Shown in pieces: positions 53,488-62,686 of a DNA stretch of 64,000 bases. The first letter of the stretch is position 1; each line of letters begins with the position of its first letter. Under the pieces are notes generated by a model. It ran no database searches. It was not told the DNA's origin and worked only from the letters and a program-made list of their open reading frames with translations. Where the stretch lies: positions 3,534,001 to 3,598,000 of the forward strand of contig NZ_LT594324.1 of assembly GCF_900089605.1 (NCBI RefSeq), in the 5' to 3' direction. The position numbers were made by a program, and so were the translations under genes. Source of the DNA: Micromonospora narathiwatensis. GTDB lineage: Bacteria; Actinomycetota; Actinomycetes; Mycobacteriales; Micromonosporaceae.

Positions 53488-54717
53488 TCACTCCTCCTTG
53501 TCGAGGATGCCGAAGTACTCACCGGCGGTGTGCACGTCCTTGTCGCCCCGGCCGGAGAGGTTGACCACGATGACCGGTTCCCGGCCCAGTTCGGCGGCGA
53601 GCCGCGGGGCGATCTTGCACGCGCCGGCGAGCGCGTGCGAACTCTCGATCGCCGGGATGATCCCCTCGGTACGGCAGAGCAGCTCGAACGCGGCCATCGC
53701 CTCGTCGTCGTCGACCGGCAGGTACGTCGCCCGGCCGGTGTCGTGCAGCCAGGCGTGCTCCGGCCCGACGCCGGGGTAGTCCAGCCCGGCCGAGATCGAG
53801 TGCGACTCGATCGTCTGCCCGTCCTCGTCCTGGAGCACGTACGTGCGGGTGCCGTGCAGCACGCCGGCCGAGCCGCCGGTGATGCTGGCCGCGTGCCGGC
53901 CGGTCGTCACGCCCGCGCCGCCGGCCTCGAAGCCGTAGAGGCGGACGCCGGTGTCGGGCACGAAGGCGTGGAAGATGCCCAGCGCGTTGGAGCCACCGCC
54001 GACGCAGGCGGCGACCGCGTCCGGCAGCGCGCCGGTCAGGTCGAGGCACTGCCGGCGGGCCTCCTCGCCGATGCCGCGGACGAAGTCCCGGACCATCTCC
54101 GGGAACGGGTGCGGGCCGGCGGCGGTGCCGATCAGGTAGTGGGTGCTGTCGACGTTGGCGACCCAGTCCCGCATCGCCTCGTTCATCGCGTCCTTGAGGG
54201 TCCGCGAGCCGGTGGTGACCGGGACGACGGTGGCGCCGAGCATCCGCATCCGGGCCACGTTGAGCGCCTGTCGCTGGGTGTCGACCTCACCCATGTAGAC
54301 CACGCACTCGAGGTCGAACAGCGCGGCGGCGGTGGCGGTGGCCACGCCGTGCTGCCCGGCGCCGGTCTCGGCGATCACCCGGGTCTTGCCCATCCGCTTG
54401 GTGAGCAGGGCCTGACCGAGCACGTTGCGGACCTTGTGCGCGCCGGTGTGGTTGAGGTCCTCCCGCTTGAGCAGGATCCGCGCCCCGGCCTTCGCGGAGA
54501 ACCGCCGGGCCTGGTAGAGCGGCGAGGGGGTGTCGGCGTAGTCGCGCAGCAGGCCGTCGAACTCGGCGAGGAAGGCCTCGTCGGTCATCGCCTTCCGGTA
54601 CGCCGCGTCCAGCTCGTCGAGCGCCGCGACCAGCGCCTCCGGGACGAATCGCCCACCGAACCGGCCGAAGTGACCGGCGGCGTCGGGGACCCGGGCGGCC
54701 GGGGCGTCAGCGGTCAT
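53488..54717 (-). CDS. trpB: Tryptophan synthase beta chain
   Basis: PLP enzyme joining indole and serine to tryptophan. The 409-aa protein has [20 protein letters not shown], the PLP lysine in [19 protein letters not shown], the catalytic Glu in [17 protein letters not shown], and the Gly loop [16 protein letters not shown]. 38 bases after trpC, 4 bases before trpA; its last codons hold the ribosome site of trpA. Confidence 0.97.
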   Translation of the reverse strand: MTADAPAARVPDAAGHFGRFGGRFVPEALVAALDELDAAYRKAMTDEAFLAEFDGLLRDYADTPSPLYQARRFSAKAGARILLKREDLNHTGAHKVRNVLGQALLTKRMGKTRVIAETGAGQHGVATATAAALFDLECVVYMGEVDTQRQALNVARMRMLGATVVPVTTGSRTLKDAMNEAMRDWVANVDSTHYLIGTAAGPHPFPEMVRDFVRGIGEEARRQCLDLTGALPDAVAACVGGGSNALGIFHAFVPDTGVRLYGFEAGGAGVTTGRHAASITGGSAGVLHGTRTYVLQDEDGQTIESHSISAGLDYPGVGPEHAWLHDTGRATYLPVDDDEAMAAFELLCRTEGIIPAIESSHALAGACKIAPRLAAELGREPVIVVNLSGRGDKDVHTAGEYFGILDKEE

Positions 54718-54755
54718 CGGGCTGTCCTCTCGCTGTGTGTGCGGACCGGCGCGGC

Positions 54756-55646
54756 TCAGCGCACCGGGCGGGGCGTGGCCGGGTGGTTGCCGGCGTTGAC
54801 CAGCTCGGCGACCGCCTCGCGGGGGCTCTTCTGGGTGACCAGGCCCTCGCCCACCAGGACCGCGTCGGCGCCGGCCGAGGCGTACCGGATGAGGTCGTGC
54901 GGGCCGCGTACGCCGGACTCGGCGATCTTGACGACGCTGCTCGGCAGGCCGGGTGCGATCCGCTCGAACACCGAGCGGTCGACCTCCAGGGTACGCAGGT
55001 CACGGGCGTTGACGCCGATCACCTGCGCGCCGGCCTCCAGGGCCCGGTCGGCCTCCTCCTCGGTGTGCACCTCGACCAGCGCGGTCATGCCGAGCGACTC
55101 GATCCGCTCCAGCAGGCCGACCAGCGCGTTCTGCTCCAGCGCGGCGACGATCAGCAGCACCAGGTCGGCGCCGTGCGCCCGCGCCTCGTGCACCTGGTAG
55201 CTGGAGACCACGAAGTCCTTGCGCAGCACCGGGATGCCGACCGCGGCCCGTACGGCGGCCAGGTCGTCCAGCGACCCGCCGAACCAGCGGCCCTCGGTGA
55301 GCACGCTGATGGCCCGGGCGCCGCCGGCCGCGTAGTCGCCGGCCAGGTCGGCCGGGTTGGCGATCTCGGCCAGCCGCCCCTTGGACGGCGAGGAGCGCTT
55401 CACCTCGGCGATCACCGCCACGCCGGGCCGGCGCAGGGCCGCGTACGCGTCCAGCGGCGGCGGCGCGGCGCCGGCCAGCTCGCGGATCCGCTCCAGCGGC
55501 ACCTGTTCCTGCCGCCGGGCCACGTCCTCACGCACACCGGCCAGGATCTCGTCGAGCACGCCTGTGGTCGCCGCCGGACCGGCGTCGTCCCCCTCCGCGT
55601 GCGCATGCTCAGCAGTCACCAACGGACTCCCCTCTCCGGGTGTCAT
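54756..55646 (-). CDS. trpC: Indole-3-glycerol phosphate synthase
   Basis: Fourth step of tryptophan synthesis. The 296-aa protein has a 28-residue variable lead-in, then [20 protein letters not shown], the active-site [58 protein letters not shown] and [10 protein letters not shown]. Two starts are possible: ATG at 55646, 6 bases after TAGCAT (leaderless), or GTG at 55619 with GGGGAG 7 bases upstream. I give the first. It is separated from the trp membrane-protein gene by a 387-bp region and a short plus-strand gene, so it probably has its own promoter. Confidence 0.95.
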   Translation of the reverse strand: MTPGEGSPLVTAEHAHAEGDDAGPAATTGVLDEILAGVREDVARRQEQVPLERIRELAGAAPPPLDAYAALRRPGVAVIAEVKRSSPSKGRLAEIANPADLAGDYAAGGARAISVLTEGRWFGGSLDDLAAVRAAVGIPVLRKDFVVSSYQVHEARAHGADLVLLIVAALEQNALVGLLERIESLGMTALVEVHTEEEADRALEAGAQVIGVNARDLRTLEVDRSVFERIAPGLPSSVVKIAESGVRGPHDLIRYASAGADAVLVGEGLVTQKSPREAVAELVNAGNHPATPRPVR

Positions 55647-56033
55647 GGGCCGATGCTAGGGGGCGCCACCTGGCGACAAGTGCCGGGGGTATGGCGCACC
55701 TCACCACATGGGCTGTGGCATGATGGCCGGCCTCTGTGAACGGGATGTCACGCAGTGCCACCTCGCTCGGCGACCGGCACCACCCGGCCCGACCATCACA
55801 TCGATCCACGCCCATGCTCCATCTCACCATGGACGCCCCGGGCCCGCAGGACCACGATCGTCCTCGATGTTGTGACCAAGCTCAAGGACGAACGGCCCTG
55901 CCCAGGTCGCCCCCGCTGCCGGACTGTTGACCTGGGCGTCACGGCGGCGAAACGCGAGCCCGGCAGGATTCCGATCGGGCAGACTCGATGAGGCGCCCGC
56001 CAACCGGCGTTAACGATCTCGTGCGGGGTGACC
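55647..56033. promoter_or_regulatory. 387-bp gap upstream of trpC
   Basis: TAGCAT on the minus strand (55659-55654), 6 bases before the trpC ATG, is a likely -10 box. A minus-strand mini-ORF (MPQPMW, around 55720) contains one Trp codon but no hairpins typical of a trp attenuator follow it, so I do not call a leader peptide. Nothing else is recognisable. Confidence 0.4.
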
Positions 56034-56306
56034 ATGAGCGCCAACGGGCCGAACCACATCGGGCTCACCACCATCTCCCGGACCGTCGCGTCGCTCGCCG
56101 TCGGTGTGGTGCACACCGTCGAACGCGCCGTGGTCGGCGACGGCCGGATGCGGACCGCCCGTGGCAACGCCTGGGAGGCGGTCTGCGCCGACCGGGCGCG
56201 CGCCGCGCAGCGCCGCGAACTGGACCGCCTGGTCGCCGAGCTGGGCGCCGCCCGTGCCGCGGCCCGGGAGCGCCGCGACGCGCGGGACGGCCAGCCGGTC
56301 AGCTGA
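56034..56306 (+). CDS. Small hypothetical protein within the trp locus
   Basis: A 90-aa protein (MSANGPNHIGLTTISRTVAS...RDGQPVS) of no family I recognise. Codon use is strongly G/C at third positions, as in real genes here, and GGGGTG precedes the ATG at 56034 by 4 bases. The second half is a charged, Arg/Glu-rich helix that could be a coiled coil (AAQRRELDRLVAELGAARAA). It runs against the direction of the trp genes and its end overlaps the end of the trp membrane-protein gene by 8 bases. Confidence 0.6.
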   Translation: MSANGPNHIGLTTISRTVASLAVGVVHTVERAVVGDGRMRTARGNAWEAVCADRARAAQRRELDRLVAELGAARAAARERRDARDGQPVS

Positions 56307-56877
56307 CCGTCGGGTCCTCGCCCCGGTCGAGCGCCTCCCAGGCGTCCCGGGTGCCCCGCTCCACCGCCGGCCGGCCGGCGTCCGCCGGGGCCGACGGGCG
56401 GGCGGACCGCTCGTAGCGGGCGCCCATCGCCGGCCAGCCGCCGCCACGCAGCGCGGTGAACCCTCCGCCGGTCGCCGCGACCAGCCCGCCGAGCAGCACC
56501 AACGCCGGCCACTGCCGGCTCACCCCGCCGCCGACGGCAGCGGTCAGGCCGTACCCGCCGCCGGCCGCCACGGCCAGCCCGACCAGGGTCAGCAGGGCGC
56601 CCAGCAGGCGCCGGACCCGACGCCGGGTGGCCAGCACCGCGCCGCCGCCGGCCAGCCCGACCAGGGCCAGCGCCGAGACCCAGGGCAGCAGGTCCGCGCC
56701 GGTGCGGGCGTGCCGCACCGGCGGCAGCGAGCCCCGGGCGGCCAGCTCGACCGACCAGGTCCGGGTCACCGCCCAGCAGGCCAGGCCCGCCCCGGCCAGG
56801 CAGAGCAGCACCGCGTACGTCAGCTCGCGCCGGCCCCGCGCGGCGGGTGCCCCGGCCGCCGCGGTGGTCCCGCTCAC
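56299..56877 (-). CDS. Tryptophan-operon-associated membrane protein
   Basis: A 192-aa protein with four membrane segments (around LTYAVLLCLAGAGLACWAVT, LPWVSALALVGLAGGGAVLA, LLGALLTLVGLAVAAGGGYG and WPALVLLGGLVAATGGG), with the conserved WSVELAARG and Arg-rich loops of the family found between trpE and trpC in actinobacteria (Rv1610-like). Its function is unknown; transport or regulation of tryptophan is a common guess. GTG start at 56877. A 59-bp tandem repeat separates it from trpE, where a GTGA overlap would be normal. Confidence 0.88.
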   Translation of the reverse strand: MSGTTAAAGAPAARGRRELTYAVLLCLAGAGLACWAVTRTWSVELAARGSLPPVRHARTGADLLPWVSALALVGLAGGGAVLATRRRVRRLLGALLTLVGLAVAAGGGYGLTAAVGGGVSRQWPALVLLGGLVAATGGGFTALRGGGWPAMGARYERSARPSAPADAGRPAVERGTRDAWEALDRGEDPTVS

Positions 56878-56998
56878 CGGGCCTGCCTTTCGTTCGCGAC
56901 TGCGGGGCTCCGCTCCGCTGCGCTCCTCGCGCTCACCGGGCCTGCCTTTCGTTCGCGACTGCGGGGCTCCGCTCCGCTGCGCTCCTCGCGCTCACCGG
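56872..56998 (-). repeat. 59-bp element, tandemly duplicated between trpE and the trp membrane gene
   Basis: Two identical 59-bp units (56881-56939 and 56940-56998) plus the shared GGTGAGCG edge at 56873-56880. The trpE stop (TGA, 56992-56994) and the start codon of the next gene (GTG, 56875-56877) both lie in copies of the same GGTGAGCG box, exactly 118 (2 x 59) bases apart. Related ends occur at the pyk stop (27937-27982). Confidence 0.9.
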
Positions 56999-58545
56999 GC
57001 CGGCCTCAGTGTCTCGGCGGCGGCGATCGCGGCGAGCACCGCAGCGGCCTTGTTCCGGGTCTCCTGGTCCTCGGCGGCGGGATCGGAATCGGCCACCACC
57101 CCGGCCCCGGCCTGCACGTATGCCCGGCCGTCGCGGATCAGCGCGGTCCGGATGGCGATGGCCATGTCCAGGTCGCCGCCGAAGCCGAAGTAGCCGACGG
57201 TGCCGCCGTAGAGACCCCGCCGAACCGGCTCCAACTCCTCGATGATCTCCATGGCCCGCACCTTCGGCGCCCCGGAGAGGGTGCCGGCGGGGAAGGTGGC
57301 GGCGAGCGCGTCGAAGGCGGTGCGGTCGCCGCGCAACTCCCCCACCACGGTGGAGACGATGTGCATGACGTGGCTGTACCGCTCGATGGTGGCGAACTCC
57401 GGCACCTCGACCGTGCCCGGGCGGCACACCCGACCCAGGTCGTTGCGGCCCAGGTCGACCAGCATGACGTGCTCGGCCCGTTCCTTCGGGTCGGCGAGCA
57501 GCTCGGCGGCAAGCCGGGCGTCCGCCTCCGGGGTGCCACCGCGCGGCCGGGTGCCGGCGATCGGGTGCAGCAGCGCCCGCCGCCGCCCGTCCGCGCCGGC
57601 GCTCACCTTCAGGTGCGCCTCCGGCGAGGAGCCCACGATGTCGAAGCCGTCGAAGCGCAGCAGGTACATGTACGGGCTGGGGTTGGTGGTGCGCAGCACC
57701 CGGTAGACGTCGAGCGGGTCGGCGTGGGTGTCCCGCTCGAACCGCTGACTGAGCACGATCTGGAAGCACTCACCGGCCCGGATCGCCTCCTTGGCCGCCG
57801 CCACCGCCTTCGGGTAGCCGCCGTCGGCCGTACGGCTGACCACGTCGCCGGCCGGGGGCCGGGCCACCGTCGAGATCATGGGCGGAATCGGTCGGGACAG
57901 GGCAGCGGTCATCGCGTCCAGCCGCCCCACCGCGTGGTGGTACGCCGCCGCGACCAGGGCCTCCCGGTCCGGGGTGTCGAGCGGGGGCAGGACCGCGTTG
58001 GCGACCAGGATCGCCGACCCCTCGTAGTGGTCGAGCACCACCAGGTCGGTGGCGAGCATCATGCCCAGCTCGGGCACGTCGAGGTCGTCCTCGGTCAGCT
58101 CGGGCAGCCGCTCGAAGCGCCGGACCAGGTCGTACCCGAGGTAGCCGACCATGCCGCCGGTGAGCGGCGGCATCCCGCTGGCCGGGTCCCAGGCCGGGCC
58201 GGCGAGCGCGGCGACGGTCTCGCGGAGCACCGCCACCGGGTCGCCGGAGGCCGGTACGCCGGCCGGCGGCGCACCCGTCCAGACCGCCGCGCCGTCCCGC
58301 TCGGTCAGCGTGGCGCTGCTGCGTACGCCGATGAACGAGTAGCGGGACCAGGCCATCCCGGCCGAGCCGACGCCCTGCTCGGCGGATTCCAGCAGGAAGG
58401 TGCCGGGGCCGCCGGCCAGCTTGCGGTAGACGCCGACCGGGGTCTCCGCGTCGGCCAGCAGCCGCCGGGTGACCGGCACGACCCGCCAGCGGGACGCCAG
58501 CTCGGCGAAGGTGGTCTGGTCCGGGCTGACCGTGCCGTCCGTCAT
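56992..58545 (-). CDS. trpE: Anthranilate synthase component I
   Basis: Makes anthranilate from chorismate with the glutaminase partner, which is not in this window. The 517-aa protein has an N-terminal domain (with [20 protein letters not shown], the region of the tryptophan feedback site) and the chorismate-binding domain: [80 protein letters not shown] and [20 protein letters not shown]. Its ATG overlaps the hisI stop by 4 bases (ATGA). Its own stop lies in the 59-bp repeat. Confidence 0.96.
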   Translation of the reverse strand: MTDGTVSPDQTTFAELASRWRVVPVTRRLLADAETPVGVYRKLAGGPGTFLLESAEQGVGSAGMAWSRYSFIGVRSSATLTERDGAAVWTGAPPAGVPASGDPVAVLRETVAALAGPAWDPASGMPPLTGGMVGYLGYDLVRRFERLPELTEDDLDVPELGMMLATDLVVLDHYEGSAILVANAVLPPLDTPDREALVAAAYHHAVGRLDAMTAALSRPIPPMISTVARPPAGDVVSRTADGGYPKAVAAAKEAIRAGECFQIVLSQRFERDTHADPLDVYRVLRTTNPSPYMYLLRFDGFDIVGSSPEAHLKVSAGADGRRRALLHPIAGTRPRGGTPEADARLAAELLADPKERAEHVMLVDLGRNDLGRVCRPGTVEVPEFATIERYSHVMHIVSTVVGELRGDRTAFDALAATFPAGTLSGAPKVRAMEIIEELEPVRRGLYGGTVGYFGFGGDLDMAIAIRTALIRDGRAYVQAGAGVVADSDPAAEDQETRNKAAAVLAAIAAAETLRPAR

Positions 58546-59921
58546 GACGTCGCCTCCGGGAAGCTGACCGGCAGCTCGGTGAAGAAGCAGGTGCGGTGCC
58601 CGGTGTGGCAGGCCGCGCCGACCTGGTCGACGCTGACCAGCAGGGCGTCCCCGTCGCAGTCCAGGGCGACGGAGCGGACGTACTGGTGGTGGCCGGAGGT
58701 GGCGCCCTTGACCCAGTACTCCTGCCGGCTGCGCGACCAGTAGGTGGCCCGGCCGGTGGTCAGGGTGCGGTGCAGCGCCTCGTCGTCCATCCAGGCGACC
58801 ATCAGCACCTCGCCCGAGTCGTGCTGGCGTACCACCGCGGCCACCAGGCCGTCGGGGGTGCGGCGCAGCCGGGCCGCGATGGCCGGGTCGAGCCGGGACG
58901 GGCGGGCCGGGCCGGGGGCCGCGGCGTCGCCGGAGCTGGCGGGGGCGCCGGTCACCGGCGCGTCAGAGGCGGGCACGGTGAGCCATTCTCCCGCACGCGG
59001 CGCCGGTACCGACGACGTGTCCCGAGGGGTGGCCCCGGGACGGCCGAGGGCGCGGGTCAGTTGCGCCAGGTAGCGGTCCAGCCGGCCGTCGACCAGGGCG
59101 TCCGCCAGGTCGGCGCCGGCCACCGCGGCGATCTCTTCGGCGTACGGGCGGACCAGCGGGACGATCCCGGCGACCAGCCGGCCGGCGGCGGCGGCGACCT
59201 CGCCGGTGGCGCCGGGGCGCAGCCCGAGGCAGCGCAGCATGTCGTCGCGGTAGCCGGGCGGGGCGACCGGGAGGTCCAGCGCGGCGGCCAGCGCGTCCCG
59301 GCGGGACACCACCCGGACCGAGGGGTTGACCAGCCGCAGCACCGACGGGCAGAGCCGGGCCAGGTCGGCGGCGGCGAGCCGGACGCCCAGCGGGTCGTCG
59401 GCCCACCGGGCGCCGGCGACCTTGCCGAGGCTGGCGATCAGTTCCTCCAGCCGGGGTTCGTCGGCGGGCTGGCAGAGCACGGGCAGGTCGATCCGGCGCC
59501 GCCACTCGGGCGTGGCCCAGATCAGCCGGGCCGGCGCGGTGACCGGCAGCCCGAACGCCCAGTCGGCCGGCTGGCCGAGCCGGTGGACCCAGGACCGGAC
59601 GTCCCGGGCGGCCACCGAGACGTGCACGAGACGTCCCTCGAACTCGGCCAGGTACGCCCGCCGCGCGGCGTACGGGTCGGCGGCCGGCGAGGCGTACGGG
59701 TCGGCGGCCACCGACGGGACCGCCGGCGCGGGGGCCGGGTCGGCGGGCGGCTCCTCGTTGGCGACCAGCACGTCGACGTCGACGTCGCTGTGCTCGGTGG
59801 CGGCCCGGCGGGCGTGGCTGCCGCGCAGCATGATGCCGACCACCGGGCGATCGGCGGCCTGCCGCAGCCGGACGGCCCACTCGTCGAGGAATCCGGTCTC
59901 GGGCAGCGCTGCGGGACCCAC
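58542..59921 (-). CDS. hisI: Nucleotidyltransferase-like domain fused to phosphoribosyl-AMP cyclohydrolase (HisI)
   Basis: A 459-aa protein in one uninterrupted frame. Residues about 345-459 are a full HisI (third step of histidine synthesis): [40 protein letters not shown], metal-binding DCDGDALL and [15 protein letters not shown]. Residues about 1-320 look like a pol-beta-type nucleotidyltransferase: [16 protein letters not shown], then SDVDVDVLV (G-S...D-x-D), and a long helical C-terminal part as in KNTase-like proteins. Normal HisI has about 110-130 residues. An internal GTG near 58979 ([15 protein letters not shown] about 11 bases upstream) could also start a normal HisI. GTG start at 59921 lacks a clear ribosome site. 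Operon with trpE. Confidence 0.85.
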   Translation of the reverse strand: MGPAALPETGFLDEWAVRLRQAADRPVVGIMLRGSHARRAATEHSDVDVDVLVANEEPPADPAPAPAVPSVAADPYASPAADPYAARRAYLAEFEGRLVHVSVAARDVRSWVHRLGQPADWAFGLPVTAPARLIWATPEWRRRIDLPVLCQPADEPRLEELIASLGKVAGARWADDPLGVRLAAADLARLCPSVLRLVNPSVRVVSRRDALAAALDLPVAPPGYRDDMLRCLGLRPGATGEVAAAAGRLVAGIVPLVRPYAEEIAAVAGADLADALVDGRLDRYLAQLTRALGRPGATPRDTSSVPAPRAGEWLTVPASDAPVTGAPASSGDAAAPGPARPSRLDPAIAARLRRTPDGLVAAVVRQHDSGEVLMVAWMDDEALHRTLTTGRATYWSRSRQEYWVKGATSGHHQYVRSVALDCDGDALLVSVDQVGAACHTGHRTCFFTELPVSFPEATS

Positions 59922-60050
59922 CGCGACATGGTGCCGGAGTCCGATCTCCGACGCAATGACCGTTGCCGGACCTGGTGTCCGGTGAGATGGCTAGTGCCCG
60001 ACGAATCGCATTGCTGCCTCGGGGTACCTTTCCCCGGGCACCGCGCCGGA
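59922..60050. promoter_or_regulatory. hisI-trpE promoter region
   Basis: 129 bp. A TAGCCAT box on the minus strand (about 59996-59990) and a 6-bp hairpin CCGGAC/GTCCGG (59966-59971 with 59977-59982) in the presumed leader. No leader peptide or riboswitch is recognisable. Confidence 0.35.
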
Positions 60051-60440
60051 TCAGGCCAGTTCCTCCTCCGCCCGGCGATACGCGTCGATCTTGTGGTCGA
60101 GCACCCTGAGGTCCTCCCGCAGGTCGGCCATCCGGGCCAGCACCCGGGCCCGGTGTGCCTCGAAGAGCGCCCGCCGGGCGCCCAGCGTCCGGTCGCCCTG
60201 CCGGGCCAGCTCGGCGTAGCGGCGCATGTCCCGCACCGGCATCCCGGTCCGCCGGAGCCGGGTGAGCAGGAACAGCCAGTTGACGTCGGACTCGGTGTAG
60301 CGCCGGCGGCCCGAGGAGTCCCGTCCCACCGGGGCGACCAGCCCCTCCTGCTCGTACCAGCGCAGCGTGTAGGTGGTCAGGCCGACCCGTTCCGCCGCCT
60401 CACCGACGGTGAGGCTCGTCTCCCGCGTGCTGATGTCCAC
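60051..60440 (-). CDS. MerR family transcriptional regulator
   Basis: DNA-twisting activator. The 129-aa protein has the MerR HTH at about residues 10-45 (LTVGEAAERVGLTTYTLRWY, then EQEGLVAPVGRDSSGRRRY), LLTRLRRTGMPVRDMRRYAE and a C-terminal coiled coil; there is no cysteine metal site and no separate ligand domain. Divergent from the ABC exporter with two palindromes in the gap, so it most likely controls both. ATG start at 60440. Confidence 0.92.
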   Translation of the reverse strand: MDISTRETSLTVGEAAERVGLTTYTLRWYEQEGLVAPVGRDSSGRRRYTESDVNWLFLLTRLRRTGMPVRDMRRYAELARQGDRTLGARRALFEAHRARVLARMADLREDLRVLDHKIDAYRRAEEELA

Positions 60441-60457
60441 CCGGTCAAGGGTTCCAG

Positions 60458-60473
60458 TTCGAGCGCACTCGAA
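60458..60473 (-). promoter_or_regulatory. Palindrome in the merR promoter
   Basis: TTCGAG-CGCA-CTCGAA, placed just downstream of TTGACT (minus strand), the usual layout in which a MerR protein binds within the -35/-10 spacer of its own gene. Confidence 0.5.
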
Positions 60474-60497
60474 GTCAACCGTTGCGCGGAGAGGTGA

Positions 60498-60517
60498 AAC
60501 TCAACTAGCGTTGAGTT
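60498..60517 (+). promoter_or_regulatory. Palindrome in the ABC exporter promoter (MerR-type operator)
   Basis: AACTCAA-CTAGCG-TTGAGTT, two perfect 7-bp arms with TAGCGT across the centre as a possible -10 box. 28 bases before the ATP-binding gene. Confidence 0.6.
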
Positions 60518-60545
60518 CAACGCATGATGAGTTTTGGAGGCGGGC

Positions 60546-61289
60546 ATGGACGGCACAGTCGTGGTCCGTGACCTGGTGGTCGACCGGGGCCGACGGCGGG
60601 TGCTCCAGGGCATCTCCTGTGCGGTGCCCCGCGGCACGGTCACCGGGCTGCTCGGGCCGAGCGGCAGTGGCAAGACCACCCTGATGCGGGCGATCGTCGG
60701 GGTGCAGACGATCACCTCGGGCACGGTGACCGTGCTCGGGGCACCGGCGGGCGCGGCGGAGCTGCGCAACCGGGTCGGCTACCTGACCCAGGCGCCCAGC
60801 GTCTACGCCGACCTGACCGTCCGGGAGAACGCGCGCTACTTCGCCGTGCTCCAGGGCCGCGGCCGGGCCGAGGCGGACCGCGCGGTGACCGACGTCGGGC
60901 TGGCCGACGCCGCCGACCAACTGGTCGGCACGCTCTCCGGCGGTCAGCGCAGCCGGGCCTCGCTGGCCTGCGCCCTGGTCGGCGATCCGGAGCTGATCGT
61001 CCTCGACGAGCCCACCGTCGGCCAGGACCCGGTGCTCCGGGCCGACCTGTGGGCCCGGTTCCACGCCATGGCCGCCACCGGGACCACCCTGCTGGTGTCC
61101 AGCCACGTCATGGACGAGGCGGCCCGCTGCGACCGGCTGCTGCTCATCCGGGACGGTCGGCTGATCGCCGACGACACCCCCGACTCGGTCCGCGCCACCA
61201 CCGGCGCCGACGATCTGGAGGAAGCGTTCCTCCGGCTGATCCGGACACACGAGGCGGGCCGGGCGCCCGCCGGAGGGGAGCGGTCGTGA
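60546..61289 (+). CDS. ABC exporter, ATP-binding protein
   Basis: ATPase of an ABC-2-type exporter. The 247-aa protein has Walker [20 protein letters not shown]-loop GYLTQAPSVYADLTVRENAR, signature LSGGQRSRASLACALV, Walker B LIVLDEPTVGQDP and the His in VSSHVMDEAARCDRLLLI. Start: ATG at 60546, with GGAGGC 4 bases upstream. Its stop overlaps the permease start (GTGA). Controlled by the divergent MerR gene by position. Confidence 0.93.
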   Translation: MDGTVVVRDLVVDRGRRRVLQGISCAVPRGTVTGLLGPSGSGKTTLMRAIVGVQTITSGTVTVLGAPAGAAELRNRVGYLTQAPSVYADLTVRENARYFAVLQGRGRAEADRAVTDVGLADAADQLVGTLSGGQRSRASLACALVGDPELIVLDEPTVGQDPVLRADLWARFHAMAATGTTLLVSSHVMDEAARCDRLLLIRDGRLIADDTPDSVRATTGADDLEEAFLRLIRTHEAGRAPAGGERS

Positions 61290-62041
61290 ACCCCCGCATC
61301 CTGGCCGCCACCACCGGGCGGATCCTGCGCCAGCTCCGGCACGACCGGCGGACCGTCGCGCTGCTCGTCGTGGTGCCCACCGCGCTGCTCACGCTGGTCT
61401 ACTACATGTACGCCGACCAGCACGCCCCACCGGGTCAGCCGGCCGCCTTCGACCGGGTGGCGCTGATCATGCTGGGCTTCTTCCCGTTCATCATCATGTT
61501 CCTGGTGACCAGCATCGCCATGCTCCGGGAGCGCACCACCGGCACGCTGGAGCGGCTGCTCACCACCCCGCTGGGCAAGCTCGACCTGCTCTTCGGCTAC
61601 GGCATCGCGTTCGGGCTGGCCGGCGTGGCGCAGTCCACCATCGCGTCGCTGGTCGCGTACCGGGTGTTCGGGCTGGACACCGCCGGCAGCCTCTGGCTGG
61701 TCGTCATGATCGCCGGGATCAACGCGGTACTCGCCGTGGCACTCGGGTTGTTCTGCTCCGCGTTCGCCCGTACCGAGTTCCAGGCCGTGCAGTTCATGCC
61801 GGTGGTGGTGGCTCCGCAGCTGCTGCTCTGCGGGCTGTTCGTGCCCCGGGGGCAGATGGCCGGCTGGCTCCAGGCGGTCAGCGACGCGCTGCCCCTGTCG
61901 TACGCGGTCGAGGCGCTCCAGGAGGTCGGCGCGCACGCCGAACCGACCACCACGATGTGGCGCGACGTGGCGGTCGTCGCCGGGGCGGCGGTCGCGGCGC
62001 TGGTGCTCGCCGCGGCCACGCTGCGCCGGCGCAGCGGGTGA
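61286..62041 (+). CDS. ABC-2 type exporter permease
   Basis: Membrane partner of the ATPase. The 251-aa protein has six membrane segments; the N-terminal LRHDRRTVALLVVVPTALLT and RERTTGTLERLLTTPLGKLD are typical of drug- and daunorubicin-type ABC-2 permeases. GTG start at 61286 overlaps the ATPase stop by 4 bases, and its stop overlaps the next start by 1 base (TGATG). Confidence 0.93.
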   Translation: MNPRILAATTGRILRQLRHDRRTVALLVVVPTALLTLVYYMYADQHAPPGQPAAFDRVALIMLGFFPFIIMFLVTSIAMLRERTTGTLERLLTTPLGKLDLLFGYGIAFGLAGVAQSTIASLVAYRVFGLDTAGSLWLVVMIAGINAVLAVALGLFCSAFARTEFQAVQFMPVVVAPQLLLCGLFVPRGQMAGWLQAVSDALPLSYAVEALQEVGAHAEPTTTMWRDVAVVAGAAVAALVLAAATLRRRSG

Positions 62042-62640
62042 TGGCGCGACGCACCGGACGCCGGCCCGGCAACCCGGACACCCGGGAGGCCATCCTCGCG
62101 GCGGCCCGGGCGGCGTTCGCCGAGCGCGGCTTCGACGCCACGTCGATCCGGGCCATCGCCACCGCCGCGGGGGTGGACCCGGCGCTGGTGCACCACTACT
62201 TCGGCACCAAGGAGGAGCTGTTCCGGGCGACCGTGGCGATCCCCCTCGACCCGGCCGAGCTGCTCCCGGCCGTGCTGGCCGCCGGCCCGGACGGGGCGGG
62301 CGAGCGGCTGGTCCGCACGTTCCTGGCGGTCTGGGACTCCCCGGCCGGGGTGGCGGCGGTGGCCCTGTTGCGCTCGGCGGTCAGCAACGAGTGGACCGGC
62401 CGGCTGCTGCGCGAGTTCCTGGTCACCCAGGTGCTGCGCCGGGTCCTCGACGGGCTCGACGTCGACCCCACCGAGCTGCCGCTGCGCGGCGCGCTGGTCG
62501 GCACCCAGATGATCGGCCTGGCCATGATGCGGTACGTCCTCCGCCTCGAACCGGTCGCCTCCGCCGCCCCGGAGACCCTGGTCGCCACGATCGGCCCCAC
62601 CGTCCAGCGCTACCTCACCGCCCCCCTCCCCACCCCCTGA
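62041..62640 (+). CDS. TetR family transcriptional regulator
   Basis: The 199-aa protein has the HTH at about residues 14-58 (TREAILAAARAAFAERGFDA, IRAIATAAGVDPALVHHYFG). It is the last gene of the exporter operon, coupled by a 1-base overlap, so it may report on or limit the exporter; the exporter therefore has a MerR and a TetR regulator. ATG start at 62041. Confidence 0.92.
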   Translation: MARRTGRRPGNPDTREAILAAARAAFAERGFDATSIRAIATAAGVDPALVHHYFGTKEELFRATVAIPLDPAELLPAVLAAGPDGAGERLVRTFLAVWDSPAGVAAVALLRSAVSNEWTGRLLREFLVTQVLRRVLDGLDVDPTELPLRGALVGTQMIGLAMMRYVLRLEPVASAAPETLVATIGPTVQRYLTAPLPTP

Positions 62641-62684
62641 CCCACCCCCCACAGGTGTTGATCAAGAAGTTTGCCAGGGGTGGG
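62641..62684. terminator. Hairpin between convergent tetR and ABC exporter
   Basis: Eight-bp stem CCCACCCC/GGGGTGGG (62641-62648 with 62677-62684). The loop contains GTTGATCAAGAAGTTTGCC, which resembles a sequence I associate with recurrent intergenic repeats in Micromonospora genomes (from memory, unverified). Confidence 0.5.
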
Positions 62685-62686
62685 AG

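Noticed and set aside
55700..55730. trp leader peptide upstream of trpC
   Set aside because: The mini-ORF MPQPMW has a single Trp codon and no antiterminator/terminator hairpin pair follows.
62650..62675. Recurrent intergenic repeat GTTGATCAAGAAGTTTGCC
   Set aside because: Only one copy is visible in this window, so repeat status rests on memory alone; noted within the terminator entry instead.
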